Made by a program: the position numbers and the translations under genes. A stretch of DNA of 6,965 nucleotides, taken from the NCBI GenBank assembly GCA_020061285.1, contig JAGUYQ010000269.1, positions 1-6,965 of the forward strand. The letters run 5' to 3'. Source of the stretch: Betaproteobacteria bacterium. Its GTDB lineage: Bacteria; Pseudomonadota; Gammaproteobacteria; Burkholderiales; UBA9220. Below are positions 1 to 6,327 of the stretch, one piece after another. How positions within the stretch are numbered: position 1 is the first letter of the stretch; each line of letters opens with the position of its first letter. The notes beneath the pieces are model-generated. The model was not told the origin of the DNA and ran no database searches. It worked only from the letters and a program-made list of their open reading frames with translations.

Positions 1-20
1 CCATATAGTTCATGGGCCGG

Positions 21-26
21 ATTATA
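21..26 (-). promoter_or_regulatory. Candidate minus-strand -10 box pointing out of the window
   Basis: The minus strand reads TATAAT here, a perfect sigma-70 -10 hexamer. It would drive a gene beyond the left edge, divergent from the Sel1 gene. No good -35 hexamer lies 16-18 bases upstream (about 43-50), so the call rests on the -10 alone and could be chance. Confidence 0.3.
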
Positions 27-56
27 CTCCGCAGCCGGGCGGGAGCCTTCGTTTCC

Positions 57-86
57 TTGAAGGAGAAGGACATATACGCTTATCAT
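57..86 (+). promoter_or_regulatory. Candidate sigma-70 promoter for the Sel1/DUF599 pair
   Basis: A -35-like TTGAAG (57-62, 4 of 6 matches) is followed after 18 bases by TATCAT (81-86, 5 of 6 matches to TATAAT). Transcription would start near 92-94, giving a leader of about 30 bases before the ATG at 123. It is the best-placed promoter match upstream of the first gene, but it is a pattern match only. Confidence 0.35.
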
Positions 87-122
87 GGTCTTCCCCGGTT
101 CCACCCGCAGGACACGCCCATC

Positions 123-1013
123 ATGCACAAGCTCGCCAGCGCCGCCATTTTCCTGGTTTCCGCCCTGCTCTTCGCCCTTCCCGCCGCCGCCATGACACCG
201 GCGGAAGCCAAAATGATCGCCACCGCCGCCCAACGGGGCAACGACGGTTCCCAAGTTCTGCTGGCGGTGATGTACCTCAACGGCGACGGCGGCTACGCCA
301 AGAACGACAAGCTCGCCGCCTACTGGTTCGAGCAGGCGGCGGAACAGGGCAACGGCTATGCCCAGAAAATGCTCGGCGACCTCTACGCCCAGGGCCGAGG
401 GGTGACGAAGAACCCCAAGCTGGCCGCCGACTGGCGCGAAAAGGCCGCCAACCGGGGGAATATCCAGGCCCAACTGCTCCTTGGCAAGATGTACCTCAAC
501 GGCGAGGGCGTGGAGAAAAACGAAACCAAGGCCGAAGAGTGGCTGAAACGCGCCGCCGTCGAAGGCAACAGCGAAGCCCAGTACCTGATGGGAACGATTT
601 ACCACAGCCGCAGCAACTCCGCCCATGACCGCGCCATCGCCGGCAACTGGCTGGCCAAGTCGGCCGCCCAGGGCTACGAAGACGCCATTCGCTTCCTGCA
701 CTTCATGGAGAACATCGGCTACGAAGTGGAAGAAAACTTCTTCCAGCGCAAGCCCCATATCCGCAAGCTGGCCGAGGACGGCGACGCCGAAGCCCAGTAC
801 CAGCTCGCCATCCGCTACGAAAGCGGCACCCTCGGGACAAGGCCAGACTACGAGAAAAGCCTTTACTGGTTCAAGCAGGCGGCGAACAACGGCCACGTCA
901 TGGCCATGAAAAGCCTCGCCCACATCTACCGCCAGGGCCTGGACGGCGTCGCCGCCGACCCGAAAACGGCGGAGTATTGGGCCGGCAAGGCAAAAGCGGC
1001 AAGCCGCCAGTAA
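123..1013 (+). CDS. Exported Sel1-repeat (TPR-like) protein
   Basis: This 296-aa protein begins with a signal peptide: Lys at position 3, a hydrophobic stretch at about 5-20, and a likely cleavage site after Ala-Ala-Ala at 21-23. The rest is Sel1 repeats of about 36 residues, at roughly 41-76, 77-112, 113-148, 149-184 (degenerate), 221-257 and 258-294. Typical features are the AQ..LG..Y..G.GV core and the AA..GN/G repeat ends. Residues 185-220 form a non-repeat insert between repeats 4 and 5. Sel1 proteins are alpha-solenoid scaffolds for protein-protein contacts, often in the periplasm or envelope; the partner cannot be told from sequence. I chose the ATG at 123 over an in-frame ATG at 12 because it gives a clean signal peptide and has AGGA about 10 bases upstream. 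The DUF599 gene follows after 28 bp, which suggests co-transcription. The family call is firm; the specific role is unknown. Confidence 0.88.
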   Translation: MHKLASAAIFLVSALLFALPAAAMTPAEAKMIATAAQRGNDGSQVLLAVMYLNGDGGYAKNDKLAAYWFEQAAEQGNGYAQKMLGDLYAQGRGVTKNPKLAADWREKAANRGNIQAQLLLGKMYLNGEGVEKNETKAEEWLKRAAVEGNSEAQYLMGTIYHSRSNSAHDRAIAGNWLAKSAAQGYEDAIRFLHFMENIGYEVEENFFQRKPHIRKLAEDGDAEAQYQLAIRYESGTLGTRPDYEKSLYWFKQAANNGHVMAMKSLAHIYRQGLDGVAADPKTAEYWAGKAKAASRQ

Positions 1014-1041
1014 CCCCCATAACCCCTCCAAGGCAATACCC

Positions 1042-1725
1042 ATGTCTTTCTATTCCCTCTACGGCGCCGACCTGCTGAGCTTCATCCTTTGCGCCCTGCT
1101 TCTCGCCGCCTACCACCTGTTCCTGCGGCGCAAGGTCAAAAACAACCCGGCTTATACCGTGCAGGCGGTGAACGCCATCGCCCGCACCGCCTGGGTGGAA
1201 AACATCATGAGAAACGGCAAGGACATCCTTGGCGTGCAAACCCTGCGCAACTCCACCATGGCGGCCACCTTTCTCGCTTCCACCGCGGTGCTGCTGATCA
1301 TGGGAGTGCTGTCCCTCAGCGGCCAGGGGGACAAGCTGGAAGGCACGTGGCACACCCTCAACGCCATCGGCGCCAAGCACACCGAAATGTGGCTGCTCAA
1401 GCTGCTGGTGATGCTGCTGGACCTGTTCATCGCCTTTTTCGCCTTTTCCATGTCGGTGCGCATCTACAACCACGTAGGCTATATGCTCAACGTGCCCCTC
1501 AATCTCAACCACAAGTCCATCTCCCCGGCCCACGTCGCCGTCCATCTCAACCGGGCGGGCAAGTTCTACAGCATCGGCATGCGCGCCTACTACTTCATGG
1601 TGCCCTTGGTGTTCTGGCTCTTCGGCCCCCATTTCATGGTCCTGGCCACCGTGGCGCTGATTCCGATCCTCTACCACCTCGACCGGGCGCCCAAGATTCT
1701 CGCCGACGACTACAGCGCCGCCTAG
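1042..1725 (+). CDS. DUF599 family integral membrane protein
   Basis: This 227-aa protein has four hydrophobic segments at about 8-28, 73-92, 117-139 and 180-209. The last is long enough to be two short helices. I recognise the DUF599 signature after the first helix: an AV.AI.RTAWVENIM segment (about 42-56) and QTLRNS (66-71) leading into the second membrane segment. DUF599 proteins occur in bacteria and plants and have no established biochemical role that I know of. The ATG at 1042 has a modest Shine-Dalgarno (AAGG, about 8 bases upstream). The gene starts 28 bp after the Sel1 gene and lies on the same strand, so the two are probably one transcript. A role next to an envelope scaffold is inference from position only. 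The family call is fairly sure; the function is open. Confidence 0.82.
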   Translation: MSFYSLYGADLLSFILCALLLAAYHLFLRRKVKNNPAYTVQAVNAIARTAWVENIMRNGKDILGVQTLRNSTMAATFLASTAVLLIMGVLSLSGQGDKLEGTWHTLNAIGAKHTEMWLLKLLVMLLDLFIAFFAFSMSVRIYNHVGYMLNVPLNLNHKSISPAHVAVHLNRAGKFYSIGMRAYYFMVPLVFWLFGPHFMVLATVALIPILYHLDRAPKILADDYSAA

Positions 1726-1759
1726 GCCAGCCACCAGCCCTCTTCCCGCGAAAAGGGGG

Positions 1760-1765
1760 TAGAAT
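1760..1765 (+). promoter_or_regulatory. Weak candidate -10 box upstream of the GGDEF/EAL gene
   Basis: TAGAAT matches the sigma-70 -10 consensus at 5 of 6 positions and lies in the 82-bp gap before the ATG at 1808. No convincing -35 hexamer is found at the right distance (about 1737-1743), so the sensor gene might instead be read through from the DUF599 gene. Confidence 0.25.
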
Positions 1766-1807
1766 CATTCGGAATCCCCAATCGCCGTTCAAGGGTGTGG
1801 CCTTCCC

Positions 1808-4495
1808 ATGTCATTCCGGCTGAAACGCATTTCCGCAACATGGCTACTACTGGCAGCGCTATTCGCAACCCTCGCCGCACTGCTGTGGCTGCGTGCCGTC
1901 TCCCCTTCTCTCGTCCCCCTGAACGCGGAGGAAAAAGCCTGGCTGCAACAGCACCCGCGCATTCGCCTCGCCCCCGACCCCAACTTCCCCCCCATCGAGT
2001 ATTTCGACCCGCAGGGCCGCTATAAAGGCTTGGTGGCGGATTACTACCGCTTGATCGAAGCCCGCCTGGGAATCAAGTTCGAGGTGGTCCAGGCCCCCTC
2101 CTGGGACGAGGTCATCAAAATGGCGCGCAACCGGGAAGTGGACATCATCGGCGCAGCCCAGAAAACCCCCTCCCGCAACGAGTTCCTGCTTTTTTCACCC
2201 CCCATTCTGGACATCCCGAATGTCATCATCACCCGCGAGGATGTCCACGGCTCCCTGAACCTTGCCGACTTGGCCGGCTGGCAAGTCGCCCTGACCCAGA
2301 GCAACGCCCTGGACGAGCATATCCGCGCCCAGTTTCCCGACATTCGCGTGCAACCCGTCACGGACGATCTGACGGCCCTGCGGGATGTGTCCTTCGGCAG
2401 GGCGGACGCCACCGTGGTCAACCTGGCCATCGCCTCCCACCTCATCGAGAAATACGGCATCGCCAACCTGCGCTTGGCCGGCGACTCGGGAAAACCCAAC
2501 GCCCTGTACATCGCCTCCCGCAGCGACTGGCCGATGCTCAACCGCATCCTGGCCAAAGGCCTCACCTCCATCTCCAAAGACGAGCGCCAAGCCATCGCCC
2601 AGCGCTGGATCCACCTGGAAAGCAGATCCTACAGCCTGCTCAACCGCGAGGCCCTCATCGCCCTCCTCACCACCCTGGCTACGGTTCTCGCGGCGGGATT
2701 GGCGGTGGTGGCGTGGAACCGCCTGCTCCAGAAAAAAGTGTCTCAGCAGGCGGAAGCCCTCACCACGGAATACCGGGAGCGTCTCCAGGCCCAGGAGGCG
2801 CTCAAGGCCAGCGAGGAAAACTACCGCCAAGTCTTCAACGCCGCCAACGACGCCATCTTCGTCCACGATGCGGCCACCGGGGCCATTCTCGACGTCAATC
2901 AGCGCATGCTGGAGATGTACCGCATCCGCTACGAAGACGCCCTGAAAACCACGATAGACGAGCTCGCCAGTGGCATTCCCCCATACAGCGGCAACGAAGT
3001 TCAGGAGTGGAGCAATAAGGTCTTGCAGGAAGGCCCGCAGATATTCGAGTGGCAGGCGCGCCGTACCGACGGCGAGCTTTTCTGGGTGGAAGTCAGCCTG
3101 CGCGCCACGGCCATCGCCGGCCAGCAGCGGTTGCTCGCCGTGGTGCGCGACATCACCGAACGCAAGCAGGTGGAGGAAAGAATCGCCTTCTACGCCATGC
3201 ACGACCCCCTCACGGAACTGCCCAACCGCCGCCTGCTTGCCGACCGTCTGGAACAGGCCATCGCCATAGCCCACCGCCACGGCGACGAGGCGGCCCTGCT
3301 GTTCATCGACCTGGACCGCTTCAAGGCCATCAACGACACCCTCGGCCACGGCATCGGCGACGAACTGCTGGTGCGCATCGCGGAACGGCTGCGGGGGCTG
3401 ATGCGGGAAAGCGACACCATCGGGCGCCTGGGAGGAGACGAGTTCCTCGCCGTGCTGCCGGAACTGCACGAAAAAGAAGCCGCCTCCCGCGTCGCGCAAA
3501 AAATCCAGGAAACCCTTTCCCGCCCCTTCGTCATCGACGGGCAGGAACTCACCGTTTCGGTGAGCATCGGCATCGCCCTCTACCCCCAGGACGGGGACAC
3601 CATCGAATCCCTGATCCGAAGCGCCGACATGGCCATGCTGGCGGCCAAGAGAGCGGGCCGCCACGGTTTCCGTTTCTTCGACCCCCACATCGACTCCGTT
3701 GCCGCCGAGCACCTGGCCCTGGAAACCCGCCTGCGCCAAGCCTTCGAAAGCGGCGACCTGTACCTGCACTACCAACCCCAGATATCCCTGTCGGACTGCA
3801 CCCTTATCGGCGTGGAAGCCCTGCTGCGCTGGCAGGACAGCCAACGGGGGAGCATCTCCCCCCTCCATTTCATCCCGGTGGCGGAGGCCTCGGGCCTCAT
3901 CATCCCCATCGGCGCCTGGGTACTGCGGGAAGCCTGCAAGCAGGCCCAGGACTGGAGCCGGGGCCGGAGCCGCCCCCTGGGCATCGCGGTCAACATCTCC
4001 TCCCTTCAATTCCGCCCCGCCCTGGTGGAGGAAGTCAAAATCGCCCTGAAGGAAAGCGGCCTCCCCGCCTACCTGCTGGAACTGGAATTGACCGAGAGCG
4101 TAGTCATGCGCCAGGAAAGCGACGTGCTGGACCTCATGAACTCCCTGCGCAAACTGGGGGTGCGCTTGTCCCTCGACGATTTCGGCACCGGCTACTCCAG
4201 CCTGTCCTACCTCAAGTCCTTCCCCCTCGACAAGCTGAAAGTGGACCGCTCCTTCATCAAGGACATGCCGGAAGACGCCAGCGACACCAAACTGGTGGAG
4301 GCCATGCTGGCCATCGCCCGCACCCTCGAGTTGAAAGTGGTGGCCGAAGGGGTCGAAACCAGCGAGCAGCTTTCCTCCCTGCGGGCCATGGGATGCGACG
4401 CGATTCAGGGCTACTACTGCTACCGCCCCCTCAGCCAGGAAGACATGGCCGCCCTGGCGGCGGCGGAACAAGCCTGCCCCCAATGCTTGCCCTAG
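1808..4495 (+). CDS. Membrane sensor with SBP_bac_3, PAS, GGDEF and EAL domains (cyclic di-GMP synthase/phosphodiesterase)
   Basis: This 895-aa protein probably makes and/or breaks down cyclic di-GMP in response to a periplasmic ligand. Order of parts: N-terminal membrane helix (about 10-30); extracytoplasmic solute-binding-like domain (about 45-270); second membrane helix (about 282-304); short coiled linker; PAS (about 336-450); GGDEF (about 458-622); EAL (about 632-885). The GGDEF domain keeps GGDEF at 542-546, Asp501, Asn509 and Asp518, and has an inhibitory RxxD (Arg533, Asp536) five residues before the motif. The EAL domain keeps EAL (670-672), Asn729, Glu763, Asp790-Asp791, Lys811, Glu847 and Gln867, the residues used for metal and substrate binding in active phosphodiesterases. 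Both activities therefore look possible; which dominates cannot be read from sequence. In the binding domain Arg123 aligns with the carboxylate-binding Arg of amino-acid-binding proteins, while Asn205 stands where those often have Asp. The ATG at 1808 is the only reasonable start; its Shine-Dalgarno (AAGGG, 12 bases upstream) is weak. The C-terminus ends with a CPQC tail. Confidence 0.93.
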   Translation: MSFRLKRISATWLLLAALFATLAALLWLRAVSPSLVPLNAEEKAWLQQHPRIRLAPDPNFPPIEYFDPQGRYKGLVADYYRLIEARLGIKFEVVQAPSWDEVIKMARNREVDIIGAAQKTPSRNEFLLFSPPILDIPNVIITREDVHGSLNLADLAGWQVALTQSNALDEHIRAQFPDIRVQPVTDDLTALRDVSFGRADATVVNLAIASHLIEKYGIANLRLAGDSGKPNALYIASRSDWPMLNRILAKGLTSISKDERQAIAQRWIHLESRSYSLLNREALIALLTTLATVLAAGLAVVAWNRLLQKKVSQQAEALTTEYRERLQAQEALKASEENYRQVFNAANDAIFVHDAATGAILDVNQRMLEMYRIRYEDALKTTIDELASGIPPYSGNEVQEWSNKVLQEGPQIFEWQARRTDGELFWVEVSLRATAIAGQQRLLAVVRDITERKQVEERIAFYAMHDPLTELPNRRLLADRLEQAIAIAHRHGDEAALLFIDLDRFKAINDTLGHGIGDELLVRIAERLRGLMRESDTIGRLGGDEFLAVLPELHEKEAASRVAQKIQETLSRPFVIDGQELTVSVSIGIALYPQDGDTIESLIRSADMAMLAAKRAGRHGFRFFDPHIDSVAAEHLALETRLRQAFESGDLYLHYQPQISLSDCTLIGVEALLRWQDSQRGSISPLHFIPVAEASGLIIPIGAWVLREACKQAQDWSRGRSRPLGIAVNISSLQFRPALVEEVKIALKESGLPAYLLELELTESVVMRQESDVLDLMNSLRKLGVRLSLDDFGTGYSSLSYLKSFPLDKLKVDRSFIKDMPEDASDTKLVEAMLAIARTLELKVVAEGVETSEQLSSLRAMGCDAIQGYYCYRPLSQEDMAALAAAEQACPQCLP

Positions 4496-4516
4496 CAACC
4501 CCGGCAAGACAACAAT

Positions 4517-4541
4517 AAAAAAGGCCGGGATGTCCGGCCTT
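4517..4541 (-). terminator. Rho-independent terminator for the 104-aa membrane protein gene
   Basis: A perfect 8-bp stem (4521-4528 with 4534-4541, arms AAGGCCGG and CCGGCCTT) has a 5-base loop. On the minus strand it is followed by a run of T (complement of 4517-4522), the classic intrinsic terminator form. It sits 22 bases past the stop of the minus-strand gene ending at 4564. Plus-strand transcripts from the sensor gene would meet the same hairpin without a U-run, so termination in that direction is less certain. Confidence 0.85.
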
Positions 4542-4563
4542 GCAGCACACAGCCCAGAATAGG

Positions 4564-4878
4564 CTATTTCACCACCGACACCACCTTGTGGTCGCCCTCT
4601 TCCTTCAGCTCATAACGAAAGCGGGGCGGGTTCACCACGAAGGACACCAGCAGGAAGACGAAAGCCAGCACCGCCCAGCCCGCATACACCTGGAACACGA
4701 AGGACGCCCGGCCATCGGCGTCCAGGGCCGCGTAATGCTGGCCCAGGGACCCCAGGAAAGCCAGGAATCCGCCGATGCTGAAGCCGGACAGGCCGAATCC
4801 GATCCACCCCGCCGCCGCCACCGGGCACAGCAACACCGCATAGATCAACCGCCGCACATAATCGTATACATCGCGCAT
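4564..4878 (-). CDS. Small membrane protein of unknown function (104 aa)
   Basis: I do not recognise this family. The protein has a charged N-terminus (about 1-10), a hydrophobic Gly-rich stretch (about 11-46) that could be one or two helices, a polar segment (47-64), a further membrane helix (about 66-83), and a charged tail ending in Val-Val-Lys. It is probably an inner-membrane protein. The start at 4878 is set by a near-perfect Shine-Dalgarno, AAGGAGGTG, five bases before the ATG; an upstream in-frame start at 4905 would place that site inside the coding region. The strong ribosome site and strong terminator suggest a well-expressed gene. It lies 90 bp downstream of the 78-aa gene on the same strand, so it may have its own promoter, although I see none. 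Confidence 0.78.
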   Translation of the reverse strand: MRDVYDYVRRLIYAVLLCPVAAAGWIGFGLSGFSIGGFLAFLGSLGQHYAALDADGRASFVFQVYAGWAVLAFVFLLVSFVVNPPRFRYELKEEGDHKVVSVVK

Positions 4879-4881
4879 GTT

Positions 4882-4890
4882 CACCTCCTT
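4882..4890 (-). promoter_or_regulatory. Strong Shine-Dalgarno that fixes the start at 4878
   Basis: The minus strand reads AAGGAGGTG, almost fully complementary to the 16S rRNA 3' end, with ideal spacing to the ATG at 4878-4876. It decides against the longer reading frame from 4905. Confidence 0.85.
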
Positions 4891-4968
4891 TGATGGTCGT
4901 TGCACTCTGGTTTTTGTTGATTTGATTGCCGGACGCCCGCCGAGTTTCCGCCGACGGCAATTTTTATC

Positions 4969-5205
4969 CTAGCTCTCCAACCGGCACAGGCGCATCGCCT
5001 CGTGCACCACGTCCTCCGGCATGCGGCGCAGGCAATCCGCCAGCAACTCGGCGGACTCGAAGGTTTCCAGGGTATCGTCGTCCAGGTCGTGGATCAGCAT
5101 GCAGGCCGCCGCCGCCAGCTTCAGCAAAGGCTGCCGCTCGGCCCGCAGGCGCGCCAGCTCGAGGCGCAACGAAGCGGTATCCAGGCTATTCAGCGTCTGT
5201 TGCAT
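4969..5205 (-). CDS. Small soluble protein of unknown function (78 aa)
   Basis: I do not recognise this protein. It is predicted to be mostly helical: a Leu/Arg-rich amphipathic N-terminal half (about 8-30, possibly a short coiled coil), an Ala/Leu helix with a Cys (about 28-40), then an acidic patch rich in Asp and Glu (40-52), and a final helix with Cys58 and Cys74. It has no signal peptide or membrane segment. The ATG at 5205 is preceded by GAGGGGA (5211-5217), a good ribosome site. It starts 27 bp after the stop of the 59-aa gene on the same strand, so the two are likely co-transcribed. Codon use is G/C-rich like that of its neighbours, which supports a real gene. Confidence 0.68.
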   Translation of the reverse strand: MQQTLNSLDTASLRLELARLRAERQPLLKLAAAACMLIHDLDDDTLETFESAELLADCLRRMPEDVVHEAMRLCRLES

Positions 5206-5232
5206 CGCGCTCCCCTCTACCCCTCCCGCCCG

Positions 5233-5412
5233 CTAGGACTTGAGGGGAATGACGTTCATGATTGCCACCGGTTCGTCCTGGTCCAGACGCTCGGCCAGTT
5301 CCATGGCCATTTCGTCGATACCCTCGGAGGTGAACAGGTCGGCGGGGGTTTCCACCGAAGCGGAATAGAAGTCGCCCTCGTTATCGACGAAAGCGATGTG
5401 GTAATGGTTCAT
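5233..5412 (-). CDS. Small acidic protein of unknown function (59 aa)
   Basis: I do not recognise this protein. It begins MNHYHIAFVDNEGDF, which looks like a beta strand and turn, continues through an acidic helical part (about 27-45, rich in Glu and Asp) and ends with a hydrophobic strand-like VAIMNVIPL, suggesting a small compact alpha/beta fold. It has no signal peptide. I placed the start at the ATG at 5412, with GGAG seven bases upstream; a TTG seven codons earlier is also in frame but would contain that ribosome site. It is the first gene of a probable two-gene unit with the 78-aa gene and is divergent from the 61-aa plus-strand gene, sharing a 154-bp spacer. Confidence 0.66.
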   Translation of the reverse strand: MNHYHIAFVDNEGDFYSASVETPADLFTSEGIDEMAMELAERLDQDEPVAIMNVIPLKS

Positions 5413-5451
5413 TGCGGCTCCAATCCAATTCAAAAACCTTACCCTTTGTCA

Positions 5452-5473
5452 GGCGGCAGTAAGTATTGCCACC
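5452..5473. promoter_or_regulatory. Inverted repeat in the divergent spacer, possible operator
   Basis: Arms GGCAGTA (5455-5461) and TATTGCC (5464-5470) are inverted around AG with one G:T position, and 5452-5453 pair with 5472-5473 outside one mismatch. The site lies 40 bp upstream of the minus-strand start at 5412 and about 94 bp upstream of the plus-strand start at 5567, a sensible place for a dimeric regulator. No known regulator site matches it. It could also be chance in GC-rich DNA. Confidence 0.35.
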
Positions 5474-5566
5474 TACTCTGCAAGGGTGCACTCATCGAAC
5501 GGGGACACCGCCACGGCACTACACCCGCACACCGGCCCTGACACCCCCTTCGACAAAGGACTAACC

Positions 5567-5752
5567 ATGAGCATCAACAGCATCGGCACCAACCCCGCCG
5601 CCCTCAACCTGGCAAGCTCGGCCCAAACCCAGGCCCGCCAAGCGAGCCGCAGCAACGAAGCCGGCGAATCCGCCGCCCAGGAAAGCCAGGAAACACCCCA
5701 AGCCCAAGCGGCCGAAGGCGAATCCGGCAACATCGTCAACACCTACGCCTGA
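5567..5752 (+). CDS. Small Ala/Ser/Gln-rich, probably disordered protein (61 aa)
   Basis: The protein starts MSINSIGTNP and ends GNIVNTYA. Between them is a low-complexity stretch of Ala, Ser, Gln and Glu. It contains 13 Ala, 9 Ser and 7 Gln, and no Lys, Asp, His, Cys, Phe or Trp; the only aromatic residue is Tyr60. This points to a disordered or conditionally helical polypeptide without a signal peptide. I have a vague memory of other short proteobacterial proteins with a Ser/Ile-rich start and a C-terminal VNT.A or INT.A, but I cannot name a family or function. The ATG at 5567 has AAAGGA (5555-5560) at good spacing, preferred over an in-frame GTG at 5486. It is the only plus-strand gene amid minus-strand ones, and a GC-rich hairpin follows its stop. 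Confidence 0.7.
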   Translation: MSINSIGTNPAALNLASSAQTQARQASRSNEAGESAAQESQETPQAQAAEGESGNIVNTYA

Positions 5753-5758
5753 CGACAG

Positions 5759-5779
5759 GCCCGTCCCGTAGGGGCGGGC
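5759..5779. terminator. GC-rich hairpin between convergent genes
   Basis: A 9-bp stem (5759-5767 with 5771-5779, one G:T pair) with a three-base GTA loop sits in the 29-bp gap between the stop of the 61-aa gene and that of the S4 gene. It has no T-run on either strand, so it may act as a bidirectional transcription barrier or an mRNA 3' stabiliser rather than a standard intrinsic terminator. Confidence 0.55.
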
Positions 5780-5781
5780 GC

Positions 5782-6009
5782 TCATCCCACCACCCGGATG
5801 CGCACATCCCCCACGCCGACCACCTGGCCGGCGCGGATTTTGCACGTCTTGCGCAATTCCACCGCGCCGTCCACCGACACCACGCCCTCCGCCACCAGCG
5901 CCTTGCCGGCGCCGCCGCTGGAGCACAGGCCCGCCAGCTTGAGCAACTGGTTCAGTTCGACGAACTCCCCCTCCAGGGCAAACTCAAGCTCCTGCACGCT
6001 CCGCGGCAT
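5782..6009 (-). CDS. S4-domain RNA-binding protein, YbcJ-like
   Basis: This 75-aa protein is essentially a single S4 RNA-binding fold: an N-terminal Phe-Val-Glu-Leu-Asn-Gln-Leu-Leu-Lys segment (about 16-24), a Gly-rich GGAGKALVAEG (about 32-42), then VSVDGAVELRKTCKIRAGQVV (in two pieces, about 44-64). The order 'hydrophobic helix, G.AK/GKA..EG.V.V.G..E.RK..K...G' is typical of YbcJ-like proteins, thought to bind RNA and possibly associate with ribosomes. Length matches the family (about 70 aa). The ATG at 6009 has an AGGGG-type ribosome site. It begins 6 bp after the stop of the 66-aa gene, so the pair is almost surely one transcript. The exact RNA target is unknown. Confidence 0.85.
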   Translation of the reverse strand: MPRSVQELEFALEGEFVELNQLLKLAGLCSSGGAGKALVAEGVVSVDGAVELRKTCKIRAGQVVGVGDVRIRVVG

Positions 6010-6015
6010 CCGCCC

Positions 6016-6216
6016 CTACCTTTGGACGAGGGCGCGTTCGTGCAGGCGGACGAAGCTGTCCAGCCAATGCTCGACGGACTCGAAAGCCTCGGCGATCTCC
6101 TGCTCCGCTTCTTCCGTCAGCCAATGGGCCGCCACCGCCACCCGCAGCAGGCGCTGCATCTCCTGGGGGCACAGAGTGCCGGTTTGATTGCCGTGTTTGT
6201 ACGCGTTGTTTGCCAT
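6016..6216 (-). CDS. Small soluble protein of unknown function (66 aa)
   Basis: I do not recognise this protein. After a polar start (MANNAYKHGNQTGTL) it reads as two or three helices: CPQEMQRLLRVAVAAHWL (about 16-33) and an acidic amphipathic stretch EEAEQEIAEAFESVEHWL (about 35-52), then a basic end. It has one Cys (16) and two Trp (32 and 51). There is no signal peptide or membrane helix. The start at 6216 is chosen because GGAGGGG lies directly upstream; the open frame extends to 6309 but that extension lacks a better ribosome site. It is followed after 6 bp by the S4 gene, suggesting a functional or at least expression link to RNA binding, which is inference. Confidence 0.72.
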   Translation of the reverse strand: MANNAYKHGNQTGTLCPQEMQRLLRVAVAAHWLTEEAEQEIAEAFESVEHWLDSFVRLHERALVQR

Positions 6217-6327
6217 TGTTTCCCCTCCGTGGAACTGCCTGTTCACCCCATAGCCGGGATTTGCGCTAAACGCTCTTGTTTGCGGCCTGCCGCGCCCATT
6301 CCCAACCACCCTTCAACCGGGACTGCC

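Noticed and set aside
898..1734. 278-codon minus-strand open frame opposite the Sel1 and DUF599 genes
   Set aside because: Its His/Gly/Val/Gln-rich translation is the antisense shadow of G/C-rich third positions; it overlaps two genes with recognisable domains.
2195..4507. 770-codon minus-strand open frame opposite the GGDEF/EAL gene
   Set aside because: It is long but is an antisense shadow. Its translation is low-complexity Gly/Val/Gln/His-rich with no domain, while the plus strand encodes intact PAS, GGDEF and EAL motifs.
3049..4518. 489-codon plus-strand open frame in another phase of the sensor gene
   Set aside because: The translation is Arg/Pro/Gly/His-rich, typical of a +1 frame of a GC-rich gene, and is fully covered by the real reading frame.
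4926..4965. Possible plus-strand terminator: TTGCCG/CGGCAA arms followed by TTTTT
   Set aside because: The stem is only 6 bp around a 23-base loop that does not fold well, and no plus-strand gene ends just before it.
5447..5452. CTGACA on the minus strand as a -35 box for the 59-aa gene
   Set aside because: A good -35 match, but no acceptable -10 hexamer is found 16-18 bases downstream.
5455..5470. Sigma-54-type promoter (GGCA...TTGC)
   Set aside because: The distance between the GG and GC elements is 11 bases; sigma-54 promoters require 10. The symmetry is better explained as an inverted repeat.
5002..5541. 179-codon plus-strand open frame across the small minus-strand genes
   Set aside because: His/Gln/Gly-rich antisense translation with no domain. 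The minus-strand frames have proper ribosome sites and more natural composition.
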